A DNA stretch of 64,000 nt. Source: Myxococcales bacterium. GTDB taxonomy: Bacteria > Myxococcota_A > Polyangia > Nannocystales > Nannocystaceae. The DNA lies in assembly GCA_020633335.1 (NCBI GenBank), contig JACKDU010000003.1, positions 620,001-684,000 on the forward strand, in the 5' to 3' direction. The notes beneath the pieces were generated by a model. That model was not told where the DNA came from, ran no database searches, and was given only the letters and a program-made list of their open reading frames with translations. Below are positions 46,523 to 56,700 of the stretch, piece by piece; the first letter of the stretch is position 1, and each line of letters starts with the position of its first letter. The translations under genes and the position numbers were made by a program.

Positions 46523-47074
46523 TCAGCCCTCTGGCGGATCGTCCGCAGCCGCGAGGGCCGCGAGCTCGATCCGCGTCGGCGACGCGCCGCCCTCGTCGCG
46601 CCGCCAGAGCTCCGCCAGGACCGCGAGCGGCTGGTTGACAGCGTCGAGGCGGAGGACGCTCGCCGCCGGCGGGCGCTCCTCGGGGTCCTGGAAATTGAGC
46701 GGGCAGACGTCGACCCGCCCGTCGACCGCGACCGGCAGGCCGTGCGAGCGGCAGATCAGCGGCCGCGCCGAGTACACCGAGCACTGACCGTCGACGAGGA
46801 GGGCGCAGCGATCGGCGAGGGATGGGTCGTCGGCCTGCCGGCGGATCCGCTGGCGGAGCGCCGGATCGCGGCGGCCGAGGTCGGCCAGGGCCTCGCGGAT
46901 CGGCGCCGCCTCGACCGCGAAGACCGAGATCCGCTGGCAGCAGCGATCGCAGCCGGGACGGCAGGCGAAGGCCCCGGGCGTCCGCGCGAGGGCGGCCGCG
47001 AAGTGCTCGTCGACCCGCCGGCGGAGGGTGACGAGGACGCCGCGGAGCTCCCCGCGCTCACTCACCGCCTTCAC
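46523..47074 (-). CDS. YkgJ-family Cys-cluster protein
   Basis: 183 aa. The N-terminal cluster C-x3-C-x2-CC (ACRPGCDRCCQ) and a later group CALLVDGQCSVYSARPLICRSHG fit YkgJ/CxxCxxCC proteins, which probably bind zinc or an iron-sulfur cluster; their role is not known. The GTG at 47074 directly follows the TGA of the DHH gene, so the two are coupled. The C-terminal 40 residues are a variable helical tail. Confidence 0.8.
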   Translation of the reverse strand: MKAVSERGELRGVLVTLRRRVDEHFAAALARTPGAFACRPGCDRCCQRISVFAVEAAPIREALADLGRRDPALRQRIRRQADDPSLADRCALLVDGQCSVYSARPLICRSHGLPVAVDGRVDVCPLNFQDPEERPPAASVLRLDAVNQPLAVLAELWRRDEGGASPTRIELAALAAADDPPEG

Positions 47075-48046
47075 TCACCGCGAGGAGCCCGCGCCGCCGA
47101 GGCGGGCGATGATCGTCCGCTGGGCCCGCAGCGCGCCCTCGACGTCGTCGGGATCGAAGGTGCAGCCGGCGACGAAGGGGTGACCGCCGCCGCCGAAGGG
47201 CTCGAGGAGCGCCGCCAGGTTGTGCTCGCGCTCCGGCTTCGGCAGCCAGGGGTTGTAGCCGGCGGTGATCTTGAGGCGCCCGCCCTGGGCCCGCGTCAGG
47301 CTGACGACGTAGCGGATCTCGGGGTGGTGGTAGTAGGGGATGAACTTGTTGTAGGAGCGCCCGGGCTGGTCGTGGAGCGAGAAGGCCAGGACGTCGCCGC
47401 TGACCACCGAGCGCTCCTTGAGGAGGGCGATGTCGCGGGCGTGCTGCTCGAGGCGGGGGCGGAGCGCCTCCTCGATGTAGCCGGCCTCGGCGTGGACCTT
47501 CATCGGCGTGGTCAGGAGATCGCGGATGAAGGGCTCGACCAGCGCCTGATCGGTGTTGCTCTCGACGAAGGTCATCAGCCGCAGCGCCGGCTCCTCGAGG
47601 CGCACCGGCATCGCCGGGTCGGGGAAGGAGGCGGAGTCGATGAGCTCGGCCCAGCGGATCAGCTCGGCGTGGGCCGAGAGATCGACGTCGAAGTGCTCGC
47701 GGACCACCCGCGCGAGGTAGCCGGCGCAGGAGCGGGCGGCGGCGTCGTGGAACTTGTGGCCGCTGCGATCGGCCTCGAAGTGCTCGCGGTCGCCGGGGAG
47801 CTGGAACGCCGAGCGGTGGTGGTCGAAGAACCACGTCATCCGCGGGTTCTGGCTGTAGCGGAAGTCGAGGCCGACGACCTCGTCCGCCTCGAAGTCGGCG
47901 CTGTTGTAGGGATCACCCGGGTGGTGATCCTTGGGGATGTAGCGGAAGTTGTGATCGTCGCTCAGCCGGCGGAAGAACGCGGAGAAGAGGGCCGCAGAGG
48001 CGGCGCCGTCGAAGCACATGCCGTGATGGAGGACGTTGACCGACAT
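47075..48046 (-). CDS. DHH-family phosphoesterase-like protein
   Basis: 323 aa. Seen: the first metal segment NVLHHGMCFDGAASAAL, the second metal motif WFFDHHRSAF, and the DHHA1-type nucleic-acid or nucleotide-binding loop GGGGHPFVAGCTF at the C-terminus. These match the DHH superfamily (RecJ, oligoribonuclease NrnA, c-di-AMP phosphodiesterase). Metal-binding positions of the first motif (usually HxxxDxD) are altered to HxxxCFD, so activity should not be assumed. Coupled to ykgJ-like gene downstream. Confidence 0.82.
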   Translation of the reverse strand: MSVNVLHHGMCFDGAASAALFSAFFRRLSDDHNFRYIPKDHHPGDPYNSADFEADEVVGLDFRYSQNPRMTWFFDHHRSAFQLPGDREHFEADRSGHKFHDAAARSCAGYLARVVREHFDVDLSAHAELIRWAELIDSASFPDPAMPVRLEEPALRLMTFVESNTDQALVEPFIRDLLTTPMKVHAEAGYIEEALRPRLEQHARDIALLKERSVVSGDVLAFSLHDQPGRSYNKFIPYYHHPEIRYVVSLTRAQGGRLKITAGYNPWLPKPEREHNLAALLEPFGGGGHPFVAGCTFDPDDVEGALRAQRTIIARLGGAGSSR

Positions 48047-48090
48047 CGAACCCGAGGTCCGGCGAGCTGCCGAACGTGCGCACTGATACC

Positions 48091-49017
48091 TCAGTCTCGT
48101 TCGATGCGCACCGGATGTCGAGCACCGACAGTGAAGACCCCGTCGGCGATCGGCAGGGCCTCGTCGTCCTCGAGCTTCGGCGTTCGCGGGCCCCCATCAT
48201 CGCTCGCCGCCTCGCGCTCCGGGCTGAAGAGGAGGAGGAGCGCCCCCTCGACGTCGCTGCCTGCGCTGGTCCGCAGCCCGAGGCGCGGGCGCCCGCTCGC
48301 CGGCGGTCGAAGGGCGAGCGCATGACCCCCGCGATGGAGGACGCCGACGGTCCGGCCGTCGCTCACCAGGAGATGGATCGTCGACTCGCCGAGGAGCTCG
48401 TCGATCGCCCGCAGGGCGTCGCGGATCACCGCCGCCTCGGCGTAGGTCTTGCCCATCGCCGTCGCCTGGTGGAGGCGGGCGATCACCGCCATCGCCGCGA
48501 GCTCGCGATCGGAGCCGTCGACCAGCGAGCGGAGGATGAAGGGCGGGAGGTCGGCCCGGAGCCGGCGGCGGCGATCGGCGATCGCCTCGGGGCCCTCGCC
48601 GCCGAGCTCGCCCTCGCCGCGGACCGCGATCCAGCGGTGGAAGCGGGTGATCCCGAAGCGAGGCGGTCGGGCGGTCCCCTCGGCGGCCGCGAAGCCGGCG
48701 ATCGTGCAGGGGCTCGGGGCCCGGAGGAAGTCGTCGGCGAAGCGCGTGCCCTGATCGCGGACCACCGGCCGGGCCTGGACCAGGGTCTCGGTCCCGAGGA
48801 CGGCGCCGACCGCCCAGGCCCGGGTGCAGGGCTCGCGGCCGCAGCGGTAGCCGTCGAGGTGGGCCTCAAGGCGCTCTTCGAGCCACTCGCCGGCGATCTG
48901 AGGGCCGTCCTTGTGGGCGTGGATCAGGGCCGCGAGTGAGAGGTTATTCACGTCATCGATCATACCAACCATGCAGTCGTCGACCACCGCGGCGATGACC
49001 TGCGACAGAAAATCCAA
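48091..49017 (-). CDS. Possible class II glutamine-amidotransferase-like protein lacking the N-terminal Cys
   Basis: 308 aa from TTG 49017, 5 bases after AGGAG. The middle (ITRFHRWIAVRGEGELGGEG) recalls the FRRWLFAHNGEL strand of EgtC/YafJ-type amidotransferases, SDRELAAMAVIARL recalls their TDSE helix, and STIHLLVSDGRTVGVLHRGGHALA recalls the closing strands. The nucleophile Cys right after Met is absent (the N-terminus is MDFLSQV), so no glutaminase activity is expected. This match was made by eye and is tentative. It lies 44 bp upstream of the DHH gene. Confidence 0.6.
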   Translation of the reverse strand: MDFLSQVIAAVVDDCMVGMIDDVNNLSLAALIHAHKDGPQIAGEWLEERLEAHLDGYRCGREPCTRAWAVGAVLGTETLVQARPVVRDQGTRFADDFLRAPSPCTIAGFAAAEGTARPPRFGITRFHRWIAVRGEGELGGEGPEAIADRRRRLRADLPPFILRSLVDGSDRELAAMAVIARLHQATAMGKTYAEAAVIRDALRAIDELLGESTIHLLVSDGRTVGVLHRGGHALALRPPASGRPRLGLRTSAGSDVEGALLLLFSPEREAASDDGGPRTPKLEDDEALPIADGVFTVGARHPVRIERD

Positions 49018-49090
49018 ACGCGCTCCTGCGCGCGCCCAGTGCGGTGAAACGCGCGTTCTGGCTCAAAGGCGCGGGGCCGCGAGAGGGGGG

Positions 49091-49118
49091 TTGCCCCGGG
49101 GGGGCGGAGCCATACAAA
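49091..49118 (+). promoter_or_regulatory. Promoter of the RodZ-like gene, near-leaderless
   Basis: TTGCCC, 16-base spacer, TACAAA; the ATG at 49129 follows 10 bases after the -10. No ribosome site lies between. Confidence 0.5.
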
Positions 49119-49128
49119 ATAAGCTTGC

Positions 49129-49782
49129 ATGCGCGTGCCGACCGGACGCCTCTGGGTCGTCGAGGATGACGAGCCGCAGGAGCCCTTCCGCGCGGAGGAG
49201 GGGCCGCCGTCACCCGGTCGTTTCATCCGTGACCAGCGCCTTCGCCGCGGCATGACCCTCGACGAGGTCGCCGCCGCCACCAAGATCCCGCGCTCCAGCC
49301 TCGAGGCCCTCGAGGACGAGCGCTGGTCGGCGCTCCCGGGGCCGGTCTTCGTCAAGGGCTTCCTCCGCTGCTACGCGAAGGCGCTCGAGCTCGACGAGCA
49401 GATCGTCCTCGATCTCCTCTACGAGCAGGAGCGCGCGCGCCTCCACGCCGAGCGCGAGCCAGAGCCCGCCGCGCCCGCGCGGCCCTCGCTCGCGGACGTG
49501 CGCGGCGGCCGGGTCGCCAGGCGGGGCAAGGACGCGAAGGACGCGAAGGACGCGAAGGACGCGACGAACCCGCCGACCGCAAGGGACGGGGAGGGGAGGG
49601 GATCGGCGCCCGCGCCGAGCGTCCTCCTCCGCGATCTCCTCGATCGGGCCGGGGCGATCGCCACCCGCCTCCCGGGGGCCAACCTCCTCCTCTGGATCGC
49701 CGTCGGCCTCCTGGTGATCGGCCTGGCCTTCGCCGTCCTCCTCGCCTTCGGCTCCCACCAGGGCGCGTTGCCCCAAAGCTAG
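49129..49782 (+). CDS. RodZ-like helix-turn-helix membrane protein
   Basis: 217 aa. An N-terminal HTH_25 domain (GRFIRDQRLRRGMTLDEVAAATKIPRSSLEALEDERWSALPGPVFVKGFLRCYAKAL, about 30-88), an Ala/Glu linker, the repeat KDAKDAKDAKDA (about 132-145) and one membrane helix at about 186-206 with a very short outside tail. RodZ binds MreB and helps set cell shape; here the large periplasmic domain of classical RodZ is missing. Divergent from the GATase-like gene. Confidence 0.8.
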   Translation: MRVPTGRLWVVEDDEPQEPFRAEEGPPSPGRFIRDQRLRRGMTLDEVAAATKIPRSSLEALEDERWSALPGPVFVKGFLRCYAKALELDEQIVLDLLYEQERARLHAEREPEPAAPARPSLADVRGGRVARRGKDAKDAKDAKDATNPPTARDGEGRGSAPAPSVLLRDLLDRAGAIATRLPGANLLLWIAVGLLVIGLAFAVLLAFGSHQGALPQS

Positions 49783-49884
49783 GGGGGCGCGGAGGGCCAG
49801 GGCGGGCGGGCGCTCGCCGACGCGGGGGCGCCGGTGTATGGTCCCGCCGTCCCGCCGCCCCTGGCTGGGGGACGAGGCCCCGCG

Positions 49885-51240
49885 ATGCCGGTGATCCCCA
49901 ACAGCGCGGACTACGTGCGCCTGATCCGGGCGGGTGACATGCGCCTGATCTCGCGGGCCATCGCGCGCCTCGACGAGGTCCAGATCGCCGCGCTCGTCGA
50001 GACCCTGACGCCGAAGGAGCAGGACACGATCCTCCACCAGCTCCCGCTCGAGCAGCGCTCCGAGGTGCTCGCGTGCATGCGCTACGAGATCGCCGCGCAG
50101 ATCGTCAGCCGCCTGGTGCCGGAGGAGGCGGCGTCGATCCTCGACAACCTCGAGAGCGACGACGTCGCCGACATCCTCGGCGAGATCGACAAGGAGCAGC
50201 TCCGCCAGATCCTCAGCCGCCTCGACGACGCCGGCGAGCTCGAGGAGCTCCTCGCCTACCCGGAGAACAGCGCCGGCGGCATCATGTCGCTCGACGCCGC
50301 CCGGGTCCACGAGGACGTGACGATCGCCGAGGCGACGCGGATGCTCCAGCAGGAGGCCGAGGAGCTCCCGGGGAGCATCTTCTACATCTACGTGGTCGAC
50401 GAGCAGGACCGCCTGGTCGGCGTGATCAGCCTCCGCCAGCTCGTCACCTCGAAGCCCGACGTGCCGATCCACGCGGTGATGGCGACCGAGCTGGTCTTCG
50501 TCACCGCCGAGACCGATCAGGAGACGGTCGCCGAGCTCGCCTCGCGCTACGATCTGGTGGCGATCCCGGTGGTCGACGATCAGCGCCGCCTCCTCGGGGT
50601 CGTGACCATCGACGACATCGTCGACGTCCTCCGCGAGGAGGCGACCGAGGACATCCTGAAGATGGCCGGCGCCGGCGAGGGCCTCGCCGAGAACCGCTCC
50701 TTCGGCGCCGCCTTCCGGGTGCGCTCGCCCTGGCTCCTGGCGGCGGCGGTCGGCGGCCTGATGGTCGCGGTCTCGCTCCAGGGCTTCGAGGACGCGCTGC
50801 GGACGGTGCCGGCGCTCGCGCTCTTCATGCCGGTGGTCGCCGGGATGGGCGGCAACGTCGGCACCCAGAGCTCGACGATCATGGTCCGCGGGATCGCGGT
50901 CGGCTTCGTCGAGACCAACCGCCTCGGCCGGGTGATCCTCCGCGAGGTCGCCCTCGGGGCGTCGATGGGGATGCTCTACGGCGCCGGGATCGCCCTGATC
51001 GCCCCGCTCCTCGGCGCGACCGATCAGAACCCCCTCGGCCTCGGCCTGGTGATCACCTTCGGGATGGTCGGGTCGATGGTGATCGCCGCGACCGTCGGCG
51101 CCTCGGTGCCGCTCCTCCTCCACCGCTTCAACGTCGATCCGGCGGTCGCCACCGGGCCCTTCGTGACCACCGCGGTCGACATCCTCGGCCTCCTCTTCTA
51201 CTTCTGGCTGGCGACGATGCTCCTCCAGGTGAGCCTGTGA
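49885..51240 (+). CDS. mgtE: Magnesium transporter MgtE
   Basis: 451 aa from ATG 49885. Order of parts: superhelical N domain (about 1-115, with LTPKEQDTILHQLPLEQRSEVLACM and LESDDVADILGEID), two CBS domains (about 125-255), and five membrane helices with MGGNVGTQSSTIMVRGIAVG, the pore signature. The N and CBS domains sense cytosolic Mg2+ and gate the channel. The upstream GTG 49834 is possible but not needed. The stop overlaps the recO start (GTGA). Confidence 0.93.
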   Translation: MPVIPNSADYVRLIRAGDMRLISRAIARLDEVQIAALVETLTPKEQDTILHQLPLEQRSEVLACMRYEIAAQIVSRLVPEEAASILDNLESDDVADILGEIDKEQLRQILSRLDDAGELEELLAYPENSAGGIMSLDAARVHEDVTIAEATRMLQQEAEELPGSIFYIYVVDEQDRLVGVISLRQLVTSKPDVPIHAVMATELVFVTAETDQETVAELASRYDLVAIPVVDDQRRLLGVVTIDDIVDVLREEATEDILKMAGAGEGLAENRSFGAAFRVRSPWLLAAAVGGLMVAVSLQGFEDALRTVPALALFMPVVAGMGGNVGTQSSTIMVRGIAVGFVETNRLGRVILREVALGASMGMLYGAGIALIAPLLGATDQNPLGLGLVITFGMVGSMVIAATVGASVPLLLHRFNVDPAVATGPFVTTAVDILGLLFYFWLATMLLQVSL

Positions 51241-51998
51241 GCGGCGGCCCCGCCGAGGTCGTCCCGGCGATCGTCCTCCGCACCCGGCCGCTCGGCGACG
51301 CCGATCTCCTGGTCGTCCTCCTGACCCCCGGGGCCGGCAAGGTCGAGGCGGCGGCCGCCCGGGCGCGGGGATCCAAGCGCCGCTTCGTCGGCGGGATCCA
51401 CCCGGGGATGATCGGCGAGGCGACCCTCGCCCGCGGCCGCGGCGCGCTCCTCCGCCTCGGGGCCTTCGAGGCGACCCGGAGCCACGCGCCGGTCGGTCAG
51501 GATCTCACGCGCTTCGCCTTCGTCGCCTACGTCTGCGAGCTCTGCGACGAGCTCGTGCTCCCGCGCCAGGAGGACCCCCGGATCTTCGCCGAGCTCGCCC
51601 GCACCCTCAGGGCGCTGATCGAGGGCGACGCCCGGGCGAGCGAGCTCCGTCGCTTTGAGCTCGCGCTCCTCGACGCCCTCGGCCTCCTGCCCGCGTTTGG
51701 CGAGTGCTGCGTGTGCGGCGCGGCGATCGCGGGGGAGCCCCACGTCGCCTTCGACGGCGAGCGGGGCGGGGCGCTCTGTCCGGCCCACGCGGGCCCCGGG
51801 CCGCGCCTGGCCGGCGAGGTGCTGGCGCTCGCCGGCGGCTTGGTGGACGAGGGCGACGTCGACGCCGTCGAGGCGGCGGCCCCCGGCGCCCGTCGGGCCC
51901 TCCGCGATCTCAGCCTCGGGCTCCTCCGGGCCCACCTCCGGCGGCCGCTCCGCTCGCTCGCCTTCCTCGCCCAGCTCCCGCGGGTCGGCTCCGGATGA
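51237..51998 (+). CDS. recO: DNA repair protein RecO
   Basis: RecO loads RecA on single-stranded DNA with RecR. 253 aa: N-terminal OB fold (AIVLRTRPLGDADLLVVLLTPGAGKVEAAARGARG-like strand pattern, ending in RARGSKRRF), a helical middle with FELALLDALGLLP, and a zinc site CCVCG ... CPAH. The GTG start overlaps the mgtE stop, and its own stop overlaps an in-frame ATG (51995) of the next gene. Confidence 0.88.
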   Translation: MSGGPAEVVPAIVLRTRPLGDADLLVVLLTPGAGKVEAAAARARGSKRRFVGGIHPGMIGEATLARGRGALLRLGAFEATRSHAPVGQDLTRFAFVAYVCELCDELVLPRQEDPRIFAELARTLRALIEGDARASELRRFELALLDALGLLPAFGECCVCGAAIAGEPHVAFDGERGGALCPAHAGPGPRLAGEVLALAGGLVDEGDVDAVEAAAPGARRALRDLSLGLLRAHLRRPLRSLAFLAQLPRVGSG

Positions 51999-52037
51999 TC
52001 GACGCCAGACTTGATCCGCCGGCCCGGCCGCCTGTGG

Positions 52038-52043
52038 TAGCTT
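52038..52043 (+). promoter_or_regulatory. -10-like element of the surface lipoprotein pair
   Basis: TAGCTT ends 8 bases before ATG 52052. It fits the leaderless pattern but competes with ATGA coupling from recO (ATG 51995, same frame). Confidence 0.35.
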
Positions 52044-52051
52044 CCCGGCCG

Positions 52052-53749
52052 ATGCCGCGCCCCCGCCGACGCCGACGCCCGATGCTCGCCCTCCTGGGCG
52101 GGGTCCTGGCCGGCCTGGCCGCCCTCGGATCCTGCGCCGACGCCGGCGTCGGCATCCCGCCGCCCGACGATCAGCTCTTCTTCCCCTCGGGCCTCCTCCT
52201 CGATCCGCGGGTGGAGGAGGGCGCGAGCGCCCGCTGGCTCTTCGTCACCAACGCCAACAGCGACCTCATCTTCAACGGGGCGTCGCTGACGGCGATCGAC
52301 CTCGACGCCTTCTTCGCCGCCTGGCAGGACCCGGTCACCTTCCGCCCGAACGGCGAGGTCGGCGACGTCGAGGCCGCCCTCAACGAGGACCGCCCGTGCC
52401 GCCGCAACACGATCCTCCCGCAGGTCGTCGAGTGCATGGAGGAGCCCTTCCTCCAGGGCGACAAGACGGTCCACACCGGCTCCTTCACCACCGTCCTCCG
52501 CGCCCACCAGCGGGAGGACGGGCGCTGGCGCCTCCTCACGCCGGTCCGCGGCGATCCGAGCATCGCCTACGTCAACCTCCCCGACGGCGACGGGATCGAC
52601 CTCGAGTGCGGCCATCAAGAGGACTCTCGTGATCCCCGCCGCTGCTCGAACGACGCCCGGATCCGCTACCTCCGCAACGATCCAAACTACCGGACGCTCG
52701 GCCGCGAGCCGACCAACGTCCTGATCGTCCCGCAGGTCAAGGGCATCGACCACAACGGCGCGCCGCTGGCCCGCGACCTCGCCTTCGTCACCCACACCGA
52801 GATCCCCGAGGTCACGCTCGTCGATCTCGACGGGATCGCGATCCAAAACGGCACCTCGCCGGCGATCATCGACATCCAGGCGCTCTTCAGCGACCAGAAC
52901 CTGGTCGGCGGCTACGGCCTCGCGGTCCGGCCCTGCTCGCCGCCGCGGCCGGTCGCCGAGTGCGCGGCCGAGCGCGATCTCTGCATCGCCGATCCCGAGC
53001 AGGGGCAGGCGCTCTGCGACGCCGCCTACTCGCTCTGCGTCGACGGCAACGCGCCGGCGGTGACCAACAATTGCGAGCGCCCGCTGGTCTACGCGGCCCA
53101 CCGCAAGACCGAGTTCATGCTGCGGATGTCGGTCGAGCAGGTCGCGCTCTCGCTCGCCGACGTCGGCGGCGAGCCGATCGCCCTCGACTACACCTGCGAG
53201 ACCGCGGCCAAGATCGAGGAGGGGACCCCGGGCGGGCTCCTCTGCGAGCACCGCCTGGTCTACATCGATCAGTTCGCGGCGGTCGCGGTCGATAGCGCCC
53301 AGAGCGTCAGCGGCGGCTTCGGCGACATCGCCTTCTCGCGCGACGGCAACTCGCTCTACGCGGTCCGCAACTCGGTCGGCGGCCTGGTCCGGATCGACAC
53401 CAGCCTCGACGAGCGCGGCGACACCACCGACACCCCGGCCGCCCAGGTCGAGGTCTGCGCCGAGCCCTCGGCGATGGTCTGGTTCAGCGACGGCGCGACC
53501 GAGTACGCGGCGATCTCGTGCTACCGCCCGGGGGCCCTCTACATCGTCGACCTCGGCGCCTTCCGGGTCGTCGAGCAGGTCTTCGTCGGCGCCGGCCCCC
53601 ACCAGATGGTCGTCGACGCGCCGCGCTCCTACGTCTACGTCGCCAACACCCTCGACGCGACGATCTCGGTGGTGGATGTGGGTCGGACGCGCTCGACCCG
53701 CTTCACCGAGGTCGCCCGAATCGGCCTCCAGGAGCCATACTCAGGATGA
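52052..53749 (+). CDS. Large surface lipoprotein with beta-propeller-like repeats
   Basis: 565 aa. Five consecutive Arg, a Leu/Ala/Gly core and the lipobox LGSC (Cys28) mark a lipoprotein. The rest has repeated beta segments of the YVTN or NHL propeller kind (FGDIAFSRDGNSLYAVRNSVGGLVRID, GPHQMVVDAPRSYVYVANTLDATISVVDV) plus two Cys-rich insertions (about 105-125 and 300-345). ATG 51995 in the same frame would add 19 residues before the Arg stretch. The stop overlaps the next gene as ATGA, so both are made together. Confidence 0.8.
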   Translation: MPRPRRRRRPMLALLGGVLAGLAALGSCADAGVGIPPPDDQLFFPSGLLLDPRVEEGASARWLFVTNANSDLIFNGASLTAIDLDAFFAAWQDPVTFRPNGEVGDVEAALNEDRPCRRNTILPQVVECMEEPFLQGDKTVHTGSFTTVLRAHQREDGRWRLLTPVRGDPSIAYVNLPDGDGIDLECGHQEDSRDPRRCSNDARIRYLRNDPNYRTLGREPTNVLIVPQVKGIDHNGAPLARDLAFVTHTEIPEVTLVDLDGIAIQNGTSPAIIDIQALFSDQNLVGGYGLAVRPCSPPRPVAECAAERDLCIADPEQGQALCDAAYSLCVDGNAPAVTNNCERPLVYAAHRKTEFMLRMSVEQVALSLADVGGEPIALDYTCETAAKIEEGTPGGLLCEHRLVYIDQFAAVAVDSAQSVSGGFGDIAFSRDGNSLYAVRNSVGGLVRIDTSLDERGDTTDTPAAQVEVCAEPSAMVWFSDGATEYAAISCYRPGALYIVDLGAFRVVEQVFVGAGPHQMVVDAPRSYVYVANTLDATISVVDVGRTRSTRFTEVARIGLQEPYSG

Positions 53750-56700
53750 TGCGCCGCTCCCCCCCGTTCGCCGCGCTCGGGCTCGCGGCGCTGGCCGTGG
53801 TCGCCGCCGCGGGCTGCCAGCGCCGGACCAACGCGGTGATCCCCAACCGGGTCCTCGACCGCCCCCTCGACGTCGCCCTCGCCTGCGTGAGCAGCCCGGA
53901 CGGCCTCACCGTCGAGACCGCCTCGCTCAACGAGTGCGCCGGCTCGATTAGCGACTGCGGCGCCCTCAACACGCCGCACCTCGTCGGCTTCATCGCCAAC
54001 TCCGAGCGCAACGAGATCGCCCTCTTCCGCAAGTGCGCGGGCGCCCTCGTCGACATGGATCGCGAGACGCCGGGCTATCAGTTCATCCCGGTCGGCGAGC
54101 TCCCCTCGAGCGTCTCGGTCAGCCAGGACTCGTGCTGGGCGGCCGTCGCCAACTACGGGAGCTGCGACTTCAGCGTCCTCGACGTGCCCGGGATCGCGGC
54201 CGCTGCGGTCGAGGTCGAGGTCGAGGGGGAGCCGGCCTCGCGGGTCGCGACCGTGGTCCCGAAGAGGGCCGACGGCACCCCGCTGGCGGCCCGTCCGGGG
54301 CAGGTGATCGCGGTCCCCCGCAACCTCAGCAGCGCCGACGGCCTCGAGGGCGACGAGCCGACCGAGGGCACCTGCGTCCCGGGCGCGAAGGCGAGCGTCT
54401 ACGTCACCTTCCCCGCCTGTCAGCTGGTCGCCGAGGTCGACCTCCAGACCGAGCGGATCCTCCAGAGCCGGCAGATCGTCCGCCTGCCGGACGGCGGCTA
54501 CGACGTCGTCGACACCGGCCAGAGCCCGGAGTGCCCGGTCGAGTGCGCCGAGCAATTCGGCGACGATCCGATCCCCGACATCATCGGCGATCCCGACGGC
54601 GTCTTCCCGCTGCCGATCGCGCTGGTCGCCGATCCCGACGCGATCGGCGGGACCGTCGACCCCGGCTCGACCGACGAGATCCTGGTCGACTCGACGATCT
54701 TCGTCGGCGGCGCCGGCTCCGACTCCCTCTTTGAGATCCCGATCGAGGGGACCACCTTCTCGCAGACGGCGCTCCAGCTCGAGCTCAGCGGCGCCAGCGG
54801 CCTCCTCGGGATCCGGCCGACGCCGACGATGACGATCCATCAGGGGGGCGGCGCGGAGATCTATCAGTTCCTCTATGTGATCGCCGGCGACGGCTCGACT
54901 CGGGTCGTCAGCCGCGACCTCCGCCTCGGCCGCGATGAGATCGGCATCGAGTGCGACACCCAGGTCGATCCCTCGCTGGTCACCGAGCAGGTCTGCAACG
55001 AGGCCGCCTACCCGGGCGACAACCCGCCAGATCGCCGCGCCTTCGCCCAGGGCCCGGGGATCCGCGCGCCCAACGGCGCGACCGTCACCGACTGGTCCTT
55101 CCAGCGGGTCGTCGTCGAGGAGAGCACCGATCTCAAGGTCCGCTTGCCCTTCACCTGGAACGGCGTGGTCGGGATCGGCGTCACCAACGTCGGCCGGATC
55201 GTCTTCTCCAGCTTCGGGCAATTCGTCGAGACCGGCATCCAGCTCCCCAACGAGACGCTCGATCCGCTGGGGACGATCGACCTCCAGCTCCTCGCCCACT
55301 CGCTCTGGCCGGGGGTCGAACCGTCGACAGGCGATCCGAGCGCGCTCCCGCGGGTCGAGGATCGGGAGCCGACCCGGATCCTAACCGGCGAGACCAACGA
55401 CGCGAACGCCAACAAGGTCCTCGCGCCGAGCCTTCGCCAGATCGATCTCGCCTACTACGATCCCTGCGCGGCTGGCCTCTGCACCTCGCCGATCGCCGAC
55501 GAGTCGGGGGCGGCGCTGACCAACGCCGACGGCCTCGGCGAGCCCGAGAACGAGAGCGCGCTCTACCAGGAGGCGGCCGTCAAGGTGATCGCCAGGGACT
55601 ACCGGGAGTGGCGCGGCGGCCAGTGGGACATCTTCTGGGAGGGCGAGATCCCCGGGACCTCGAGCTCGACCGGTCAGCTCTACTGCGACTCCGAGGGCGC
55701 GCCGCCGGCCGCGGGCGCCGACGGCGGCGTCTACTGCGTGACCGAGAACCCCGACGGCGCCCAGCTCGTCGACGCGAGCGCCTCGTTCTGCGACGACGGC
55801 GTCCTCGCCGGCGACAAGGTGCTGATCTTCGGCTGTGGCGACACCAACGACTGCGGCCCCGGCCAGGTGTGCATCCGCGACGAGAGCTCGGACGCGACGG
55901 GGATCTGCGTGTCGGCGAAGGCCCGTGACACCTACGGTGAGGAGCTGATCCGCGAGGCCTGCGTCGAGTACATCAGCGACCCCTGCGGCTCGCCGCTCCG
56001 CGAGTTCCAGGTCAGCCGCGCCTTCCAGAACCGCCTCGAGCTCCAGGCCATCGACATCCCGATGACCGCCTACCTCGAGTACAGCGAGGATCCGGAGAGC
56101 GGCCAGACCCTCATCGCCGAGAGCGAGGCGCGGATGATCTGCGCCCCGGAGCAGCCGGACGGCGGCTGCAAGATCAACAGCGACTGCACCGACGAGGGCT
56201 TCGGCTACTGCATCGACGGCCTCTGCCGCGGCCCCTGCGAGGGCGAGTGCGTGCTCCGCCGCCTCCCCGGGTCGTTCTGCTTCGGCGAGCTGATCCAGTA
56301 CCAAGTGCGGGCCCGCAACTCCTTCATCGTCCGGGGCCCCGGGGCCTACTCCTTCCTCTCCCAGCGGGTGCGGGCGGACGGCGAGGGCGAGTGCGTCGAG
56401 GACCCGACGATCTCACCGCTGATGACCAGCCGGATCCGCCTCGGCGCCGATCTCGAAGAGACGATGAACAACGCGGCCTGGCCGATGCCGGCCTGTCCCC
56501 CGGGCGACATCGCCGACGCGCCGAATCCCTGCGTGATCGTCACGCCGCGCGAGCACGGGATCAGCGGGAACACGCCGACCCTCGGCCGCCTCTTCCACTA
56601 CCTCTTCTACCAAGGCGAAGAGATCCCGGCGATCCGCTACAGCAACCCGATGTTCTCGCTGATCTTCGATCTGACGAGCGTGACCGATCTCGCGGCGCCG

